Source: Thalassia testudinum (taxonomy: Eukaryota; Streptophyta; Magnoliopsida; Alismatales; Hydrocharitaceae). From it: a stretch of DNA of 64,000 bases. This document shows, in pieces, positions 9,290-21,215 of the stretch (position 1 is its first letter; each line of letters opens with the position of its first letter). The stretch spans positions 23,251,001 through 23,315,000 of the forward strand of contig JAZHRO010000019.1 of the NCBI GenBank assembly GCA_037157565.1, given 5' to 3'. Below the pieces are notes generated by a model. It searched no databases. It was not told where the DNA came from and saw only the letters and a list, made by a program, of their open reading frames with translations. Both the position numbers and the translations under genes were made by a program.

Positions 9290-10171
9290 GCACTGTTGGA
9301 ATAGAGGAGTTTAGAATGTGCTGGACCCAATCAAGACACCCAAAAAATGTGTTGGGTGACTATAGAGGTGCGGGGCAGATGGACCCCTTGATCAGAAAGA
9401 TCGTCCACGTGAGAATTACCTGGGCAACCAGAGAGGGTGAGTCCCGCGAAGACCCCTACACGGTAGAGCATCACCACGGGTTACAGGGTTTCCCCCACCC
9501 GACCTCTCTTGTCACTGCTGTTCCAGGTAGACTAGAATGGGGATCTTGACCTCTTAAGTCTACCTTTTTTACTTTAAGATCAAGGTGCTTAGGGTTTCAC
9601 TTGAACTCTTAGGTGTTTTTGTGAACAAGGTGGCCTAATTTGAAGGTTGGTTGACCCTAGGGGACAACTTCACCCAGTGGTTCCCTTGAGAATTTAGGCC
9701 TTGTGTTTTAGGGTTCAAGTGTTTAGAGAGAGCCAATTGTTTTAGGATTTTTCCTATTAATTGTTTTCAATCAATGGCTTGGGCACACCTCTTTTGGATT
9801 TCCTCAATTCTTGATTAGGGGGTGTGTCTCTGAAATCCTAATGTTTGACCTTATGTTGGGTCTACTTGGTCCATTTAACTCCTTGTTTGGGTAATTAGGG
9901 CTCAGGCAATGATGTGTTAGCCCTTAATTACCTTTAAAATTGTGTGCAGGAATAGTGGTTCTGAGAACATGCAGTTATTACTATGTATAAAAGACAGGTT
10001 ATGCCCATTTCTTTTCTTTGTTTTTAAACTTTTAGGGTTTAATAGGAAGTTACCTATCCTTGGAGTAGCTGTGGTACGGCTGCGTCTTTTTCTTCCTGAA
10101 CCTGCACAAGAGAGGAGAGATTATTAGAAACTTACAAATAGAACTTCTATAACTTCTAGAATGGCCGTTGC
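9290..10171 (-). other. Untranslated leader of A2
   Basis: Lies between the primer binding site and gag. The block at about 9400-9566 matches the leader of element C (41980-42127) closely, including CCCCTACACGGTAGAG and the hairpin at 9526-9564. No protein-coding signal is seen here. A leader of this kind usually carries dimerisation and packaging signals. Confidence 0.65.
9526..9564 (-). ncRNA. Leader hairpin, A2 copy (candidate packaging signal)
   Basis: GGTAGACT and AGTCTACC form an 8-bp stem around a loop of about 23 bases. Element C has the same stem (42088-42127) with a different loop sequence. Position upstream of gag fits a packaging or dimer-linkage structure; that role is inference. 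Confidence 0.5.
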
Positions 10172-10189
10172 TCCCCGGCAACGGCACCA
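10172..10189 (-). promoter_or_regulatory. Primer binding site of A2 (tRNA-Asp-like)
   Basis: On the minus strand TGGTGCCGTTGCCGGGGA begins 5 bases after the LTR end. It is one base from the TGGCGCCGTTGCCGGGGA form common in Athila/Tat elements, which I recall as complementary to a tRNA-Asp 3' end. Confidence 0.75.
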
Positions 10190-10194
10190 AAAAC

Positions 10195-12902
10195 TGGCTG
10201 CTACTCTCGTCTATAGTTCTAATATTTCTAATATTTCGTTGTGGTATAGTATAGAGGAGCGGTTACCAGTTTAATACAATTTGTTACTCGGAAAAGAAAA
10301 GTTTTCCCGAGGTCGAACTCAGGGAGCAAACTGTATTCTAGAAGTACAAAGTTTCTATTACAAAAATGAAAGAAAGAGAGAGGGGGGATTTGTCTTGTTG
10401 GCTTTTCCTTCTTCTCTTCTCTCTTGTCTTTGTCTTCTTCTCTTCTCTTCTCTTTGGTTCTTCAGTCCTCTTCCTTCTTATTTCTTCTTTCTTTTTCTTC
10501 CAAGCTTCTTCTTCTCTTTCTCCTCGTGTTCTGCTTCTCTCTTCTTTGTCTTCATCCTTCTGTTCTTCTTCTTTCTTTCTTCTGGGCGTCGTCTAATTTT
10601 TCAATCAAACGACTTAAGTAGCCTCTGCTACAGTGCGTCCTCCTTCTTTCTTCTTCTTCTTCTTTGCCTTTCTTCTGCTTTGCTTCAAGCAGCCATGGCT
10701 CTGGCTGCTCCTTCCTTCTTTCTCTTCTCCTTCTTCCTCTGTGGTCTGCCTTCTCTTCTTCTTCTTCTGTGCCTGCACACTCACAGTTGGGTCAGGGCAA
10801 AAACCTACTCTACCCTCCCCCACGTCTCTCTCTCAGAATTCACTCGTAGGATAGCTCTCCCAGAGCTGCTGAGTATTCGGGTACGGGTCACGCCCGGGTC
10901 CAGGCCCACCGACGTGCGGTGGTGGGCAAGGAGTGCAGGTCGGGTAAACGGGTCGGGCCAGGTCCGTGGGGGTGGTCGCGGACGAAGCCGAGTAAGCAGG
11001 TGAGAGGGACCTCACCCCATGTGCTGAGGCGATAAGCCTATAGCACTTTTTGCATTTATGCGGGTGCACGGCTTCAGAATCCACCGAGGTGGGACTAAAT
11101 GTCTCGCCCCAATTTGGCGCCTGCAGCTAAGAAAGCTGCAGGCAATCGCGGCTGTGTACGAAGCCTTCACCCCAGCTGCAGGCCTGGGCAGCTGCGTAAG
11201 GGTGAACCGCGCATCCTGGCGAGTCAGACCTGGGCGAAGCGAGGCTGCAGCTGCAGGCGGAAGAACCTCCACCTGCTCAGCAATGGCGGCGGATGGCAGG
11301 TGACCTATTCACAACAATACGGCCTCTCGGCCTAGTCAGAAGGTGCAGGGAGCTTCACCAGAGTGCGGCGAAGCTCGTGCGGGTGGTGGCGAGGCGTGGA
11401 GCGACGTGCAAGGGCTGCCCTAGGTTGGACTGTGGCTGGGGGAATGGGTTTGTTCAAGGGGTCTTTAGGCAGCGAACGGCAGGGAGTGAAGGGGTGGAAG
11501 TGGTTCAGCGTGAAGAGGCGGAGGTTTTGGGTCGGTCGGTGAGTCGTGTGGGGTGATGGAATGATGGGAGCAAGTCGCCGGAGGTTGGCTGGAGATGGAG
11601 AAGGTGAGGGTGATTAGGCGCGGTCGAAGGGTTGTTGAGAAAATTGAAGTAGGGAAAAGAAAAAGGGGAGGAAAGGAAAGAACTGTACCTACTTGGAGGG
11701 ACAAGAGGGGAACGGAGCAGGGCCACAGTCGTATCGACTGTCGCCGAAGAAGAAGATGCCCAGAGAGAGGGGCCGGCGGTGAGGAGAGAGCAGGAGAGCA
11801 CGCGCTGGGTACGGTGCGGCGTGGGAAGAGCGGGCGAAGACGGCTCTGCTGCTGGTAATGCGGCAGAGCGACGAGCTGGAGGGCTTCTACCGGAGTGGGA
11901 AGAGAGGAAGGAGGGGGGTGTTTCTCCGTCATATCCGAGCTACTGAGTGCGGCAGAGGGAGGCGGCTTTTATAGAGGTGAAATCAGAGAGGAGGGCGGAG
12001 GGAGGCAACGTGCCTCCCTTGCCAGAGGATGCCAGAGATGGAGACCCATACCTTCCGTGCGTTCGCACGGGAGGTATGGGAAGCCGCAAAGACCATGGAG
12101 GTGTCCCTGCGACAGCAGACGTTGCAAGGAACCCCCAGTTGTCTTGGCAGAGGGCCTCCCTCACCCTGCGCGACGCCATGCTCCGCGCAAAGTCGCCGGA
12201 GCATGGCGCTGCTCAGGGTTTTGCAGGGAGGACCCAAATGCAAAGAACGAAGAAGAATTAGGGGCCAAAATGCTAGGGTTTCAAAAGTTGAGGGACAAAA
12301 AGTAATAGATGAGGACCAAAATGTAAAGTTGGTCAAGAAGGTCACTTCCTAGGTTCAAGTTTTTATACATGACTAACTAGGACCTAAGGATTCTGATGGT
12401 AAATTTTATTTCTAGATCAGACCTTGTTTGATCGGTCAATTTACGTGAAAACCCAAATTAAGTCATTAATTGGACATGGTTCTCAATGCAGGTCAAAATA
12501 GGTTCCTAAGGCCAAATTGAAGGTTCTAAACCCTAGAGATTATTTTTCTATGAATTTTAGAGGGTTTATTCGATTTTTTATTTTCCTCAAACCTCGTGAA
12601 TTGAAGTGGGTTTTTTCTTAGGGTTACAGGATGTCATTTAATTCCTTAGAGTTATTGTAGCCCTTATTGGATCAATTCATCCCACTTTTCTTCTTATTAG
12701 GTTGGTTTGACCTATGTTTGCACCCTGAGTTACCCTGTTTTCAGATTGAGTTGGTGAAATTACATTTTTACCCCTTAGTTTCTGTTTTCTTCACAAACTC
12801 AGAATTTCTCTGAGTCAAGCCTTTCTATAGTTATGTAGGAGCTTTTTCCTACAAATCTGAGTTAGATGGTGCTAATTTAGGGTTTATGACGAGGTTCTCA
12901 TC
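10195..12902 (-). repeat. 5' LTR of A2 (about 2.7 kb)
   Basis: Inverted relative of the A1 LTR. Shared landmarks, read on the minus strand: start at about 12902 (GATGAGAACCTC), the palindromic CCGTGCG/CGCACGG element near 12057, TATA CTATAAAAG at 11966-11974, GTGGGAC hairpin at 11088-11110, GAAGAAG-rich tract (CT-rich on plus) at 10360-10780, TTCGACCTCGGG with hairpin at 10287-10311, and end GCAGCCA at 10195. Apparent frames inside are low-complexity shadows. The outer boundary is uncertain by a few bases because the terminal TG is altered. Confidence 0.88.
11966..11974 (-). promoter_or_regulatory. TATA box of A2 LTR
   Basis: CTATAAAAG on the minus strand, about 930 bp into the LTR, in register with the A1 TATA box. 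Confidence 0.7.
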
Positions 12903-13055
12903 TGCAACCATAACTTTTAAAGCATCATGATGAGCAGCAAAAGGTTCTAAAAGGAAAATCAACTTCAGAGAGAGATCCAAGATCATAGATTTAAGTCGAT
13001 TTAAGGTTGGAGTATTCAAGATTCCCCGACAATTCCAGAAGAGGCACTTAATCAT
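12903..13055 (-). pseudogene. LINE-2 ORF2 start: endonuclease N-terminus, truncated
   Basis: The minus-strand frame begins MIKCLFWNCRGI, the conserved start of the plant L1-type apurinic endonuclease (family form: short hydrophobic strand, then WNCRG). About 50 residues follow, with KLIFLLEPF matching the next strand that carries the catalytic E. Then the frame runs into the A2 LTR at about 12902. The enzyme would nick target DNA for target-primed reverse transcription. The remainder would be left of A2, outside the window. Confidence 0.75.
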
Positions 13056-13062
13056 AAGAGGG

Positions 13063-13990
13063 ATGAAGAGCGGGACCTAGATCGACTTCAAGTAAGCCTT
13101 CCCGAACCCTTGGTTCGCCAACCACCACGGGCTCCTCTAAACAGAGGGGTAGAGTGTGCCTTGTATGCCAGTGCCGTCTGGGACCCTAAATCAGAAAAAT
13201 CTAAACAAATAAGAGTCTCACCATCTGACCAAGATTTCTCTAAATTCCCATCATAGCTCAAAATAGGGACAGCAGGGGCCTAAACCTCCTCAAGTATTTC
13301 CTCTATCCTCGGAGGCAAAGGATCTGGGACAGGGGTTGGAAAAGGCAAATAAATGCCTCAGTTAAAGCCAGCAGAAAAGGGAGTATCAATGCTTTTATTA
13401 GAAGATCTAAGGTTTAGATTAACATTATTTGAATACCATTTCACCATCAAGCCCAACAAAAAACTCTTTTTTTCCATCGATCCAGAGTTGTCCAATAAAA
13501 GATTATCATTTAAAAGCGCTTGATCAAAAGAGACACCAATAACCAATCGAATGTTGTGAGGGATATGATCCAAAAATCTACGATCCACAGAAAACACATT
13601 AGGGCTCAAACGGGATTCTAAAGGACTAAGAGTACCTTTAGAAACTTTCAAAACCATAGGACTATCAATCAGAGAAGAAGATCACACAGCCATAGAGCAT
13701 TCAGGAAAACCATCAAACAAGTGAGAAGCATCATCAAACTCATCCACCATAGGATAGGGATCCTTTACCTGAGTGGGATCCTGAGACTCTAATAAGGGGG
13801 AAACCAAAGTCTCAGATCCCGAGGATCTAGAGTTCGAAGAGTTGTGTCGACTGCCAAAGATCCACCTTGCGCTTTTTCTTCCGCTTGTGCTTGCTCAGAA
13901 CTTGAGGAGAAATCATAGGCTCCGAACCCCCCAAAGGAGAAGACAAATTAATATTACAATCACCATACAACACAGAAACCTTGGAGGTAA
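13063..13990 (-). pseudogene. LINE-2 ORF1 C-terminal part, degenerate
   Basis: Directly upstream (minus strand) of the endonuclease start, a frame runs with at least three in-frame stops (near 13690, 13355 and 13285). It contains the lysine/arginine cluster KHKRKKKRKV near 13870, like a nuclear localisation signal, and later a serine/arginine-rich end. Position and composition fit the RNA-binding ORF1 protein of an L1-type LINE, but I see no RRM or DUF4283 core. About 99 codons (13657-13358) remain uninterrupted. The 5' end near 13990 suggests 5' truncation. Confidence 0.5.
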
Positions 13991-14899
13991 ATTTATTTGG
14001 ATTTAGACATGATGCATGGTAAAATGTTGTGCTCTTCTGATAATTCCATGAAGATATCTTGTATTTTTATTTTTGCATACGTTTCAACATAGGGTTAGTA
14101 GAATTTCTTTTTATCATGGAGTTTGTGATGGAATTTCTTTTATCATTTTAATATAAATTTTTATATAATTACTTCCCATCATTATAATCAAATCACGATA
14201 ATATTTCCTTATACTTATACTATTAAATAAATGTCAATTATATATATTTTATTTTCACTTTTAATATTAAATAAATATTTACTACATTTTTAACTTCACT
14301 TTTAACATTAAATTAACATACAACCATTTTATCTTATCTCTTGACTTTTTATTTTTTTCATCACTTAAATAAATACTTAATTTTACTTATTTTATATTAA
14401 TCTATTTATATAATATTTTATCTTGCGTCGAAACAGATCTTTATATAAAAAATTTCCAAAGTGGCGGAAACGTAGATTTCCATTGCAGACAAAGAGTTGA
14501 CAAGTTGCGGTCACCTCTGAGTCATATGTCTTGTCGTCGATAAAAATAAATGTTGAGTGAAACGATCCTCTGAATGTATTAAAGGGCATCTTTTATTATA
14601 TTTTCTAGAAAGGATAATTTTGACGTTTACTACTTTAATTCATTTAACATTTAATATTATTTTTTTAATAAAATATACCATTGATCTGTGTTTATTTTTA
14701 TTTTAATAAAGTAAGATTTAGATCTCTATCTTATTTTTACGGAAGATCACCTTTTCACCTATATATGACTATTAAGTGGTATTCATCCCTAAGGTTAATT
14801 TTCTTTTTCAATAAATAGGAGTTTTCGTAAATAACTCAATCAATTAGTGGTTAAAACTTTCAGTACAAAATTAACCTTTAACAAGAAAAGGAGCCACTA
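13991..14899. other. AT-rich spacer without recognisable gene
   Basis: Strongly AT-rich, with many short T and A runs (for example 14100-14420). No frame above about 65 codons, no LTR termini and no repeat structure that I can support. Probably old non-coding sequence around the LINE remnants. Confidence 0.6.
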
Positions 14900-15417
14900 A
14901 TTACACAAGTGCGACTCATTTATTCAAAATCACTTAATTCCTTGGGAATCTCTTCCAACAAATTTACAACATTTCTCCTTCACTTTTTCCTTTATTTGGT
15001 TCCTCTCTCACCACAAGAACCACATAACAACCACTCACACTCGATATCTTTCTGGCCAATCTCCATCCTCCAAATCAAGGAGCTCTGTTAATGAGAAAAT
15101 CTTTCATATAATCCCATGGCCTAAAGGACTCCTCTTAAGACTATATTTGACATGCAATAGAACAAAAGATGACAAGTACTCTCCTCTTCCTCCATGCAAT
15201 GCTCACAAAGGGCATCAATGTCTAGGCCCCAAGCTGCCACACACTCACTTTCCCTAATTAGTTAATAGTTTGCATATTAACCACATGAGAGGATCTCTCT
15301 CCCAAATGCATGTTTGGGTCTTCCTCCATTAAGAATGCTAATGCACTTTCCTAATAGCATTTTCAAGGATAGCAACCCATCCAAATTCCTCAATCAAATA
15401 CATCTCCATTATGGAAG
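14900..15417 (-). pseudogene. LINE-1 zf-RVT-like segment
   Basis: On the minus strand, near 15220-15170, a stretch reads DALCEHC, then acidic residues, then CHLLFYC. This follows the C-x2-C ... H-x4-C zinc-finger pattern that ends plant LINE reverse transcriptases. The surroundings contain stops. It is in the right order and strand relative to the RT pieces at 17976-18590 and 46636-46990. Confidence 0.45.
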
Positions 15418-17975
15418 TGTTTGTGTTAAATCGAGATTTTAAAATTACTTTGTTGTAATATAGCCGAAATAGCACGTGAACAAATACAATTTATAACTCG
15501 AAAGATTGCCAAGAAAATCCGAGGTCGAACGTAGGGAGCAAATGTTACAATTAATCTCAAAGATCACAATATCACCACAAATATAAGCAATTATAACAAG
15601 AAGAATAATCAGAAATGATATATCAGATATCTCAAGTTTGAAAGTACAAAAAAGATTAGAGTAAAATGGTTATTTGAATCACCAAATTACGCTTTAAGTT
15701 TTACAAGCACACTTAATGTATGAACGTTTTAACCACAATATCAGACGCAACTTCGTCAAAATATCAAACGACAGGAATAGGTGCTCAGACGCCTTAAATG
15801 ACACCCAGCTACAGTGCTTTCACACTATTCCCTTCAATAGTTCTTCTTCTTCATGCCTACATGAACAAGGCCAAGCACAGCACAGAGGCATGAAAGCCTC
15901 TTAAGAGACTAAGTGTTGAGAGAGCACAACAGAGGGCAAACCCCCCCCCCCCCCACCTCTTTCTCTCTATTTCTTCTCTCTCAGAAACCCACTCAATCGA
16001 ATCTCTAACCAGGTAAACAGGCAGGTAATCGGATCTGGCCAGACTCGCATGGCATGATCGCGGGCGAGGCGTGCGTGGGGACCCGACTCTCGTGTCTTGG
16101 GCAAGCAGCTCACTTCACAAAAACAATATATCCGCTGTTGCTGCTTTGTACGCACACGATGTGGGATTATTCCCACTGGCTTCTTTGCTTGCTCCAGCAG
16201 TAGAGGGTGCTACTCAATTGCAGCTATTGAGGGCCTCATGAGTCCAATTAGCGTTGCAGCTGGATACGTTGGTGAAGTCCACGTGTCCTGAAAGTGGAAG
16301 CGAGGTCGGGTTTGGACAAACCACGGTGGGCGAAGTCGAGGATGAAGGCGGCGACGGTGGATAGAGGTCGAAGATTTGAAACTCAAAATATAGGCTAAGA
16401 GTTCCTGTTAAAAAGCTCAAAGGCTTCGCCAGATGATGGCGAAGGTGGTGGTGGTGGTTTCGTGGTGAATTAGGGCGTGTGGTGGCTGGACGAGGTCGAG
16501 AAGCTGGTGGACTGACCAATCCCCTCAATTTCTTGAGGGGTTTTGGTGGGCGAGCGACGGTAGAGGTTTTGGGATCGGAGCGGGGTGATTTGGTGGTCTA
16601 TGGAGGCCGGGAGAACTCACTAGAGTTCGACCGACCATGAAGAAAATGAATTGCGGGAGGGCGATGCAATGGTCGAGTTGGAGTGCGAGTGAAAAAGAAT
16701 ATTGTAGAGAGGGAGAGAAAGCGATAGAGGGACTTAGGGATGAAGTACAGGGGCGGAGAGCTCTAGTGTTGATCGATCGGAACCAAGGAACATGGAAAGG
16801 GTGGCGAGACGACGACGAGGAAAGAGGTAGGGAAACGCCCTCTCTTTGACCAAAGAGGCACGTGACGAGGAGAGGAAGGCAATAGGCTATCCAATTTGAC
16901 TGTTGGACGATCGAACGAGGAGAGCGAAGGTCGTCGGAGCAAGTTGCGAAGGTGGCTGGAGATGGAGGAAGAGGGCTTTTCTGAGGCCAAAACTTGCTAA
17001 GGAGGTGAGGTTGTACACGAGGAAGCTTTATAGAGCTTCAAAGCAAGCTCTAGATCAAGAAAGATCCCTGATTGCTTTGCAGTTTACAAGGAAAAGTTCC
17101 CAAAAATCCTCGAGCCCACCTGACCTCTAGGATTCATTTTAGGATCAGCAAGATGCCTCAATGGATCGAGAAACTCCTCAAGATTCTTCCCTCCAATTTT
17201 GGAGGGAATTGATTGGCAAATCAAGGCGAGATCCTTGATTGAAGCTCGTCGAGTTTGGGTTTAGGAACCTGTGTAGGATTCAGGCGGCAGGAGGCAATCG
17301 GTGAAGGAGATGACAAAAGTAGGGGGGTTTTTGTAATAGATTTCAAAAGTTAGGGATGCACATGTGATAAAAAGAGTTAGACTTGGACTGAAATGTAAAC
17401 TAGGTCGAGATGATCTCTGATTGGGCTCAACTTTTGGTACAAACTTAATTTAGACCCAAGGAAGCTAATGGTGAAGTCGGATTTAGGTTTTGACCAAGTT
17501 TGACTGGGTAAATTATGTAGAAATCTAAATTAAGGCAACTGTCTATCTGAGACTCTATTTTAGGTTAGATTGGGTTCCAATGGTCAAAGCAAACATACCA
17601 AACCTTAGAGAATATTTTTCTATGATTTTTAGAAGGTTTAGATGAATTTTATCCTGACCGGAACCTCAGTTCTATAAGCAGGCTTGTTTTTAGGGTTGTA
17701 GATGTCCATTAATTCTTGACATGAGTGAAAACTCGTCTCGTTCTACATGAACCCACTTATTAGCATTAATGACTATATAACCTTTAATAAACCCCTGAAA
17801 TATCCCGTGGTTATTCTGTATTTATGAAGTGGTGTTAATTTTGTAGAAATAATCTTGTAGTCTTCTCTTCTTTTCAAAATAGGATATTGTGCCCATAGGA
17901 CCTTTTGATAGATAAGTAGGAGCTTTTATTAACCTTTTTAAGATCAAAAATAGCTAGTTAGGGGTGCTCCCATCA
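15418..17975 (-). repeat. Solo LTR S, Athila-like (related to C)
   Basis: Minus-strand solo LTR: TGATGGGAG start at 17975, TATA CTATAAAGC at 17025-17033, GTGGGATTATTCCCAC hairpin at 16160-16175, CT-rich tract with a C14 run at 15941-15954, CCGAGGTCGAACGTAGGGAG (plus) at 15521-15540, end at 15418. The flanks GGAAG (15413-15417) and AGAAG (17976-17980) look like a decayed 5-bp target duplication. No internal region or second LTR is present, so it arose by LTR-LTR recombination. The frames within (for example 16214-16528, 16637-17130) are LTR shadows. Confidence 0.7.
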
Positions 17976-18590
17976 AGAAGCACCCTACATAGTCTACCTA
18001 CATCTCAACATACACCTTCACCATCTAATGTCCCCAATCTCAAGGTGGTCATTAGAAGGTCCTTTATCTCCCCATATTGTCTCTTCATCTACTAGCCCTA
18101 GGGTAAGTTTAGGTGAAGATCCACCTATACATGCAAATACATTATTGGTAATGGCCAACTAGATCTCACACAATTTGCATAAGTCGAAGTTTCCTTCTCT
18201 TCAAGTTTGCACATGCCCCTCCATTTCAAAAGATATACTCCACCACCCACCCTATTTGATTCTAGCACAACTATTTTATACCTCTTTAATAACTCCCAAG
18301 GTAAAACTCACACATTCCATTCAAAAGGTAAGTAGACCTTCCAAAAACCATTTCACCCATTGTATGTGGCTCATACTTGAACGAAACATCTACCTTCCAT
18401 CTTGCTAAAGTTTTATTTTCCTTATCAACCTTGTTGTTTAAACAAGACTTATTGTCCATTCCAATACATAGTAGAATGTGAAGACATCTCATCTGGAGCT
18501 TCCTTTAAGCTTTAAGATGCAAGCTAATCTCCATAGTATTTCTTGTGCCTCTTACAATACACACACGACTCTTATTTGCATTGATCTTCA
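17976..18590 (-). pseudogene. LINE-1 reverse transcriptase, C-terminal piece
   Basis: On the minus strand from 18590: KINANKSRV (the plant LINE RT motif of form GLKIN-KS), then a region ending KTLARWKVDVSF (the LSGWKA-like motif), then LNGMCEFYLGSY and a tryptophan-glycine-rich stretch like the FxWGG region. Several stops interrupt it. A 68-codon open stretch survives at 18492-18286. Confidence 0.55.
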
Positions 18591-18606
18591 AGCTCGATAG
18601 CTTTCT
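18591..18606. repeat. Left target-site duplication of LINE-3
   Basis: AGCTCGATAGCTTTCT here and AGCTTGATAGCTTCCT at 46620-46635 match at 14 of 16 bases; both mismatches are transitions. Confidence 0.75.
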
Positions 18607-19117
18607 GCATCTACTTTTGAGCTCTCACAACATATTGATCATAAATCTTTTAGCTCTAATGTCGTTTAGCTTGATCTGGAAAGAGCTTTTGAACGTGTTG
18701 AGTGGAGCGTTCTTTTCAAAGTTCTTCATCACTTTGGCTTCTCTTTCGATAATATTTCTCTTATCAAAGCTTTCGTGCAGCGTGAATGCTCCTCTATTTT
18801 GGTGGATGGGAGCTCTTCGAAATTTTTCCTTGTCTCTCGTGGTCTAAGTCAAGGAGATCCTAGCTCTCCTTTTCTCTTTGATATTTTCATGGAAGCTTTT
18901 ATTAAGGGGATCAAGGAGCTTGCCTTCTTTGGTAAAATTCAACCCTATTCAGTCAAAAGAAGTGTCTCCTCCCCCCCCTGCCCTCCTCTATGAGGATGAT
19001 ATTATTATATTTACAAATGGTAACATTTCCTCCATCCACAATTTGGCTTCCTTCCTTAGAGAATTTGAGTCTTCTATGGGTCAATCTATCAGTCTCCCGA
19101 AAAGCTTCTACTTTATG
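18607..19117 (+). pseudogene. LINE-3 RT palm segment
   Basis: Contains RGLSQGDPSSPFLFDIFMEA near 18838-18898 and LLYEDDIIIF near 18985-19015, the latter being the catalytic box (LLYADD in most copies; here A to E). A C-run near 18968 shifts the frame. The segment ends at the T1 target site TTATG. RT would copy LINE RNA at the nicked target. Confidence 0.8.
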
Positions 19118-20880
19118 TGTAACAACCCGATTCCCGAATCCCTACGAGACACGAGAATCGGACCGACTTGACTGATCCCAAGACCCAGTCGTCCAACGAG
19201 AAAGTAACCAAAAGAGCAGTAAAATAAACCACATTCAACATGTATATAACTAGCAGTAACAAAATACAGCAGTAAAGAAAAGAAATACTACAGTCTACAC
19301 CACCACAACAGTAGAGAAAAAAAAAACATGTACATAAACATGAAGCTTACAATAAAAAGAGTACAGGGGGTAACAGAAACTACTTACTACAATGGAAAGA
19401 AAAGTACAGTAGGTACTACAAGTAACACTACTGGGCTCTACTAGGCCCAGTGCCCTCTGCAGCCGCCGACTCTGGCTGCTCAACACCTAGTCCTGAAAGG
19501 GGTAACAGAGGCGACACGTCAGCGAAACGCTGAGTAGAGTGACAACTAAAAGCTAAAAGAAACAATAAGGTGGACAATAGCTGTTATATTTATGATTTCT
19601 TGCTTAAATTTCTCCATTTATTCACTATTGAAATATTTCTCAGATCTTCCTCTTGATCTCGAATGTTCCTCGTGGGAACGATCTTGATTGCAGTCTTTTC
19701 CGAAAAGTAGAAGTAACACGTGGTGCTCTCCTGACCGGGAGAGTCCCTCGTGGTGGTCCTACCCTCAGTCAACCACCCCAAGGTCACTGACAGACGTAAC
19801 GGTGACTACGGCACGCGCGATAAACGCACGGGTAGCTACCCCGCACTGGCACGCGGTCAGTCGTTTCCGTTAACGGGTGTGCCCAAAGCATAGTACCGAA
19901 CCAGTATAGGGCAGAGCCCTCTCAGTAACAGGGGTCCACCCCCTCCACAGTAACCAAACAGGGGTCTTGCCCCTCCACAATCTGTGCACCCTCGCCTGAC
20001 TACCCTGGTGTGCCCAGTGGGCCTAACAAGTCGGTGTAGGAGGGCTAGCAGAACCACGGGGCCCGTGGGGTAGCTAGTGCTCTCCCTACACTAGTAGCTC
20101 TCCTCGGTACCGTGTACACGAGGGCCAAAAGTTGGTACAAAGTGGCCAGACCTAACCCCGGGTCCCTGGGGCGGCAAGCTCCGCTCTGCACTAAACACGG
20201 GGACAGTTGCTCTCCTTTGTACTCCGTACTCAGGGGCTAGTTCACTTCCCCAATTCTATTCCATTCACTTTCTAGGAGTTCTACTCCTAATTCCCCGTAG
20301 GGTTCATGCTCTTTTAACTCAGCCAATTTAGGTTTCACCGTTCCAGCTTTCTATCCATATAATTCATGTTCTCAACCGTAATTATCCATTCATAACAGGC
20401 AGCTATCGTTTCCTTTCTACTTTTCCAAGACTGCAATGTTTATATATTCAACTAGTTTTCCAGTCCTAGAATTCATGCCATACCCTAGGATCTATCATTC
20501 AATCTAATTTTCCAGTCCTAGGATTCATGCAATACCCTAGGATCTATCATTCAATCTAATTTTTTCAGCCGTAGGGTTCATGCAATGCCCTAAACTCTAT
20601 TAATTATTTCACAATTTATAAATAATTGAAAAGGCCACTCTACCCGCAAAATCGGGAGTATTGGGGACGTGATCGGCAATCCCGTGCGCCTCTGCAACCC
20701 CTAGAGCCGCAACGGAACGGGATCCCAACACAAGGATCAACACAAGTAGTTACTCAGAATAGTATACAATTACTGTAAACAAGTAAAGGAAATAAATCTG
20801 AGAAGAACGAAACTTGAAACGCGGAAAACGGACTCCGAACGGAACCTAAACGGGTCAAAAACGACGAGTCTGCCCAAAAT

Positions 20881-21062
20881 CAGACGTCTGGAACTTCTTC
20901 CAGATGTCTTAAAAGGTCGCTCAAGTCATACCTTAGTCTGCGCAGTCCTTCAGATGTCCAGAAGCCCGCCAGACCGTCTGGACTTAGTTTCCAGATGTCC
21001 GATTGCCACCCCAGACGTCTGGAGGCCCTGTCCGTCGTCTGGTGTTGTGCCCAGACGTCTGA
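20881..21062 (-). repeat. Tandem 20-bp hairpin/palindrome arrays in T1 (two clusters)
   Basis: 20881-20910 holds one unit GTCTGGAA-CTTC-TTCCAGAT between two palindromes. 20951-21062 holds five to six contiguous units; nearly all palindrome centres are 20 bp apart (one 21). Offsets from the LTR start are about 910 and 757, as in T2 and T4. Confidence 0.85.
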
Positions 21063-21215
21063 TCTGTGTGGGATGGCGAGCCCTCGCATCCTCCCGAACA
21101 AATCCTGCACACACACACACCCGCTCTCATCACGAAGAGGTGCAGAAGAACTCGGCGAAAATGGTTGCATGGCCGTACACGCGGAAAAAGGAGAAGGTAA
21201 GAAATATTGTACCTG

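Larger units (their letters stand above)
8368..12902 (-). mobile_element. Athila-type retrotransposon A2, 5' part, interrupted by A1
   Basis: Read on the minus strand this is LTR (12902-10195), primer binding site, leader, then gag, which breaks off at 8368 where the A1 LTR begins. The rest of A2 would lie left of A1, outside the window. A2 is itself inserted into the LINE-2 endonuclease at 12902. Its gag has an in-frame stop, so A2 looks older than A1. Confidence 0.85.

Noticed and set aside
10281..11003. 240-codon plus frame
   Set aside because: Antisense of the A2 LTR purine tract; low-complexity Phe/Ser/Leu, same artefact as 7441-8178.
5536..12902. A single palindromic (foldback) element made of the two inverted A LTRs
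   Set aside because: The middle is the A2 gag and leader in the correct order for A2, so nested insertion explains it.
16214..17130. Host-like small proteins (frames 16214-16528, 16637-16849, 16903-17130)
   Set aside because: They lie around the promoter of solo LTR S and match the non-coding LTR of C, where the frames are broken.
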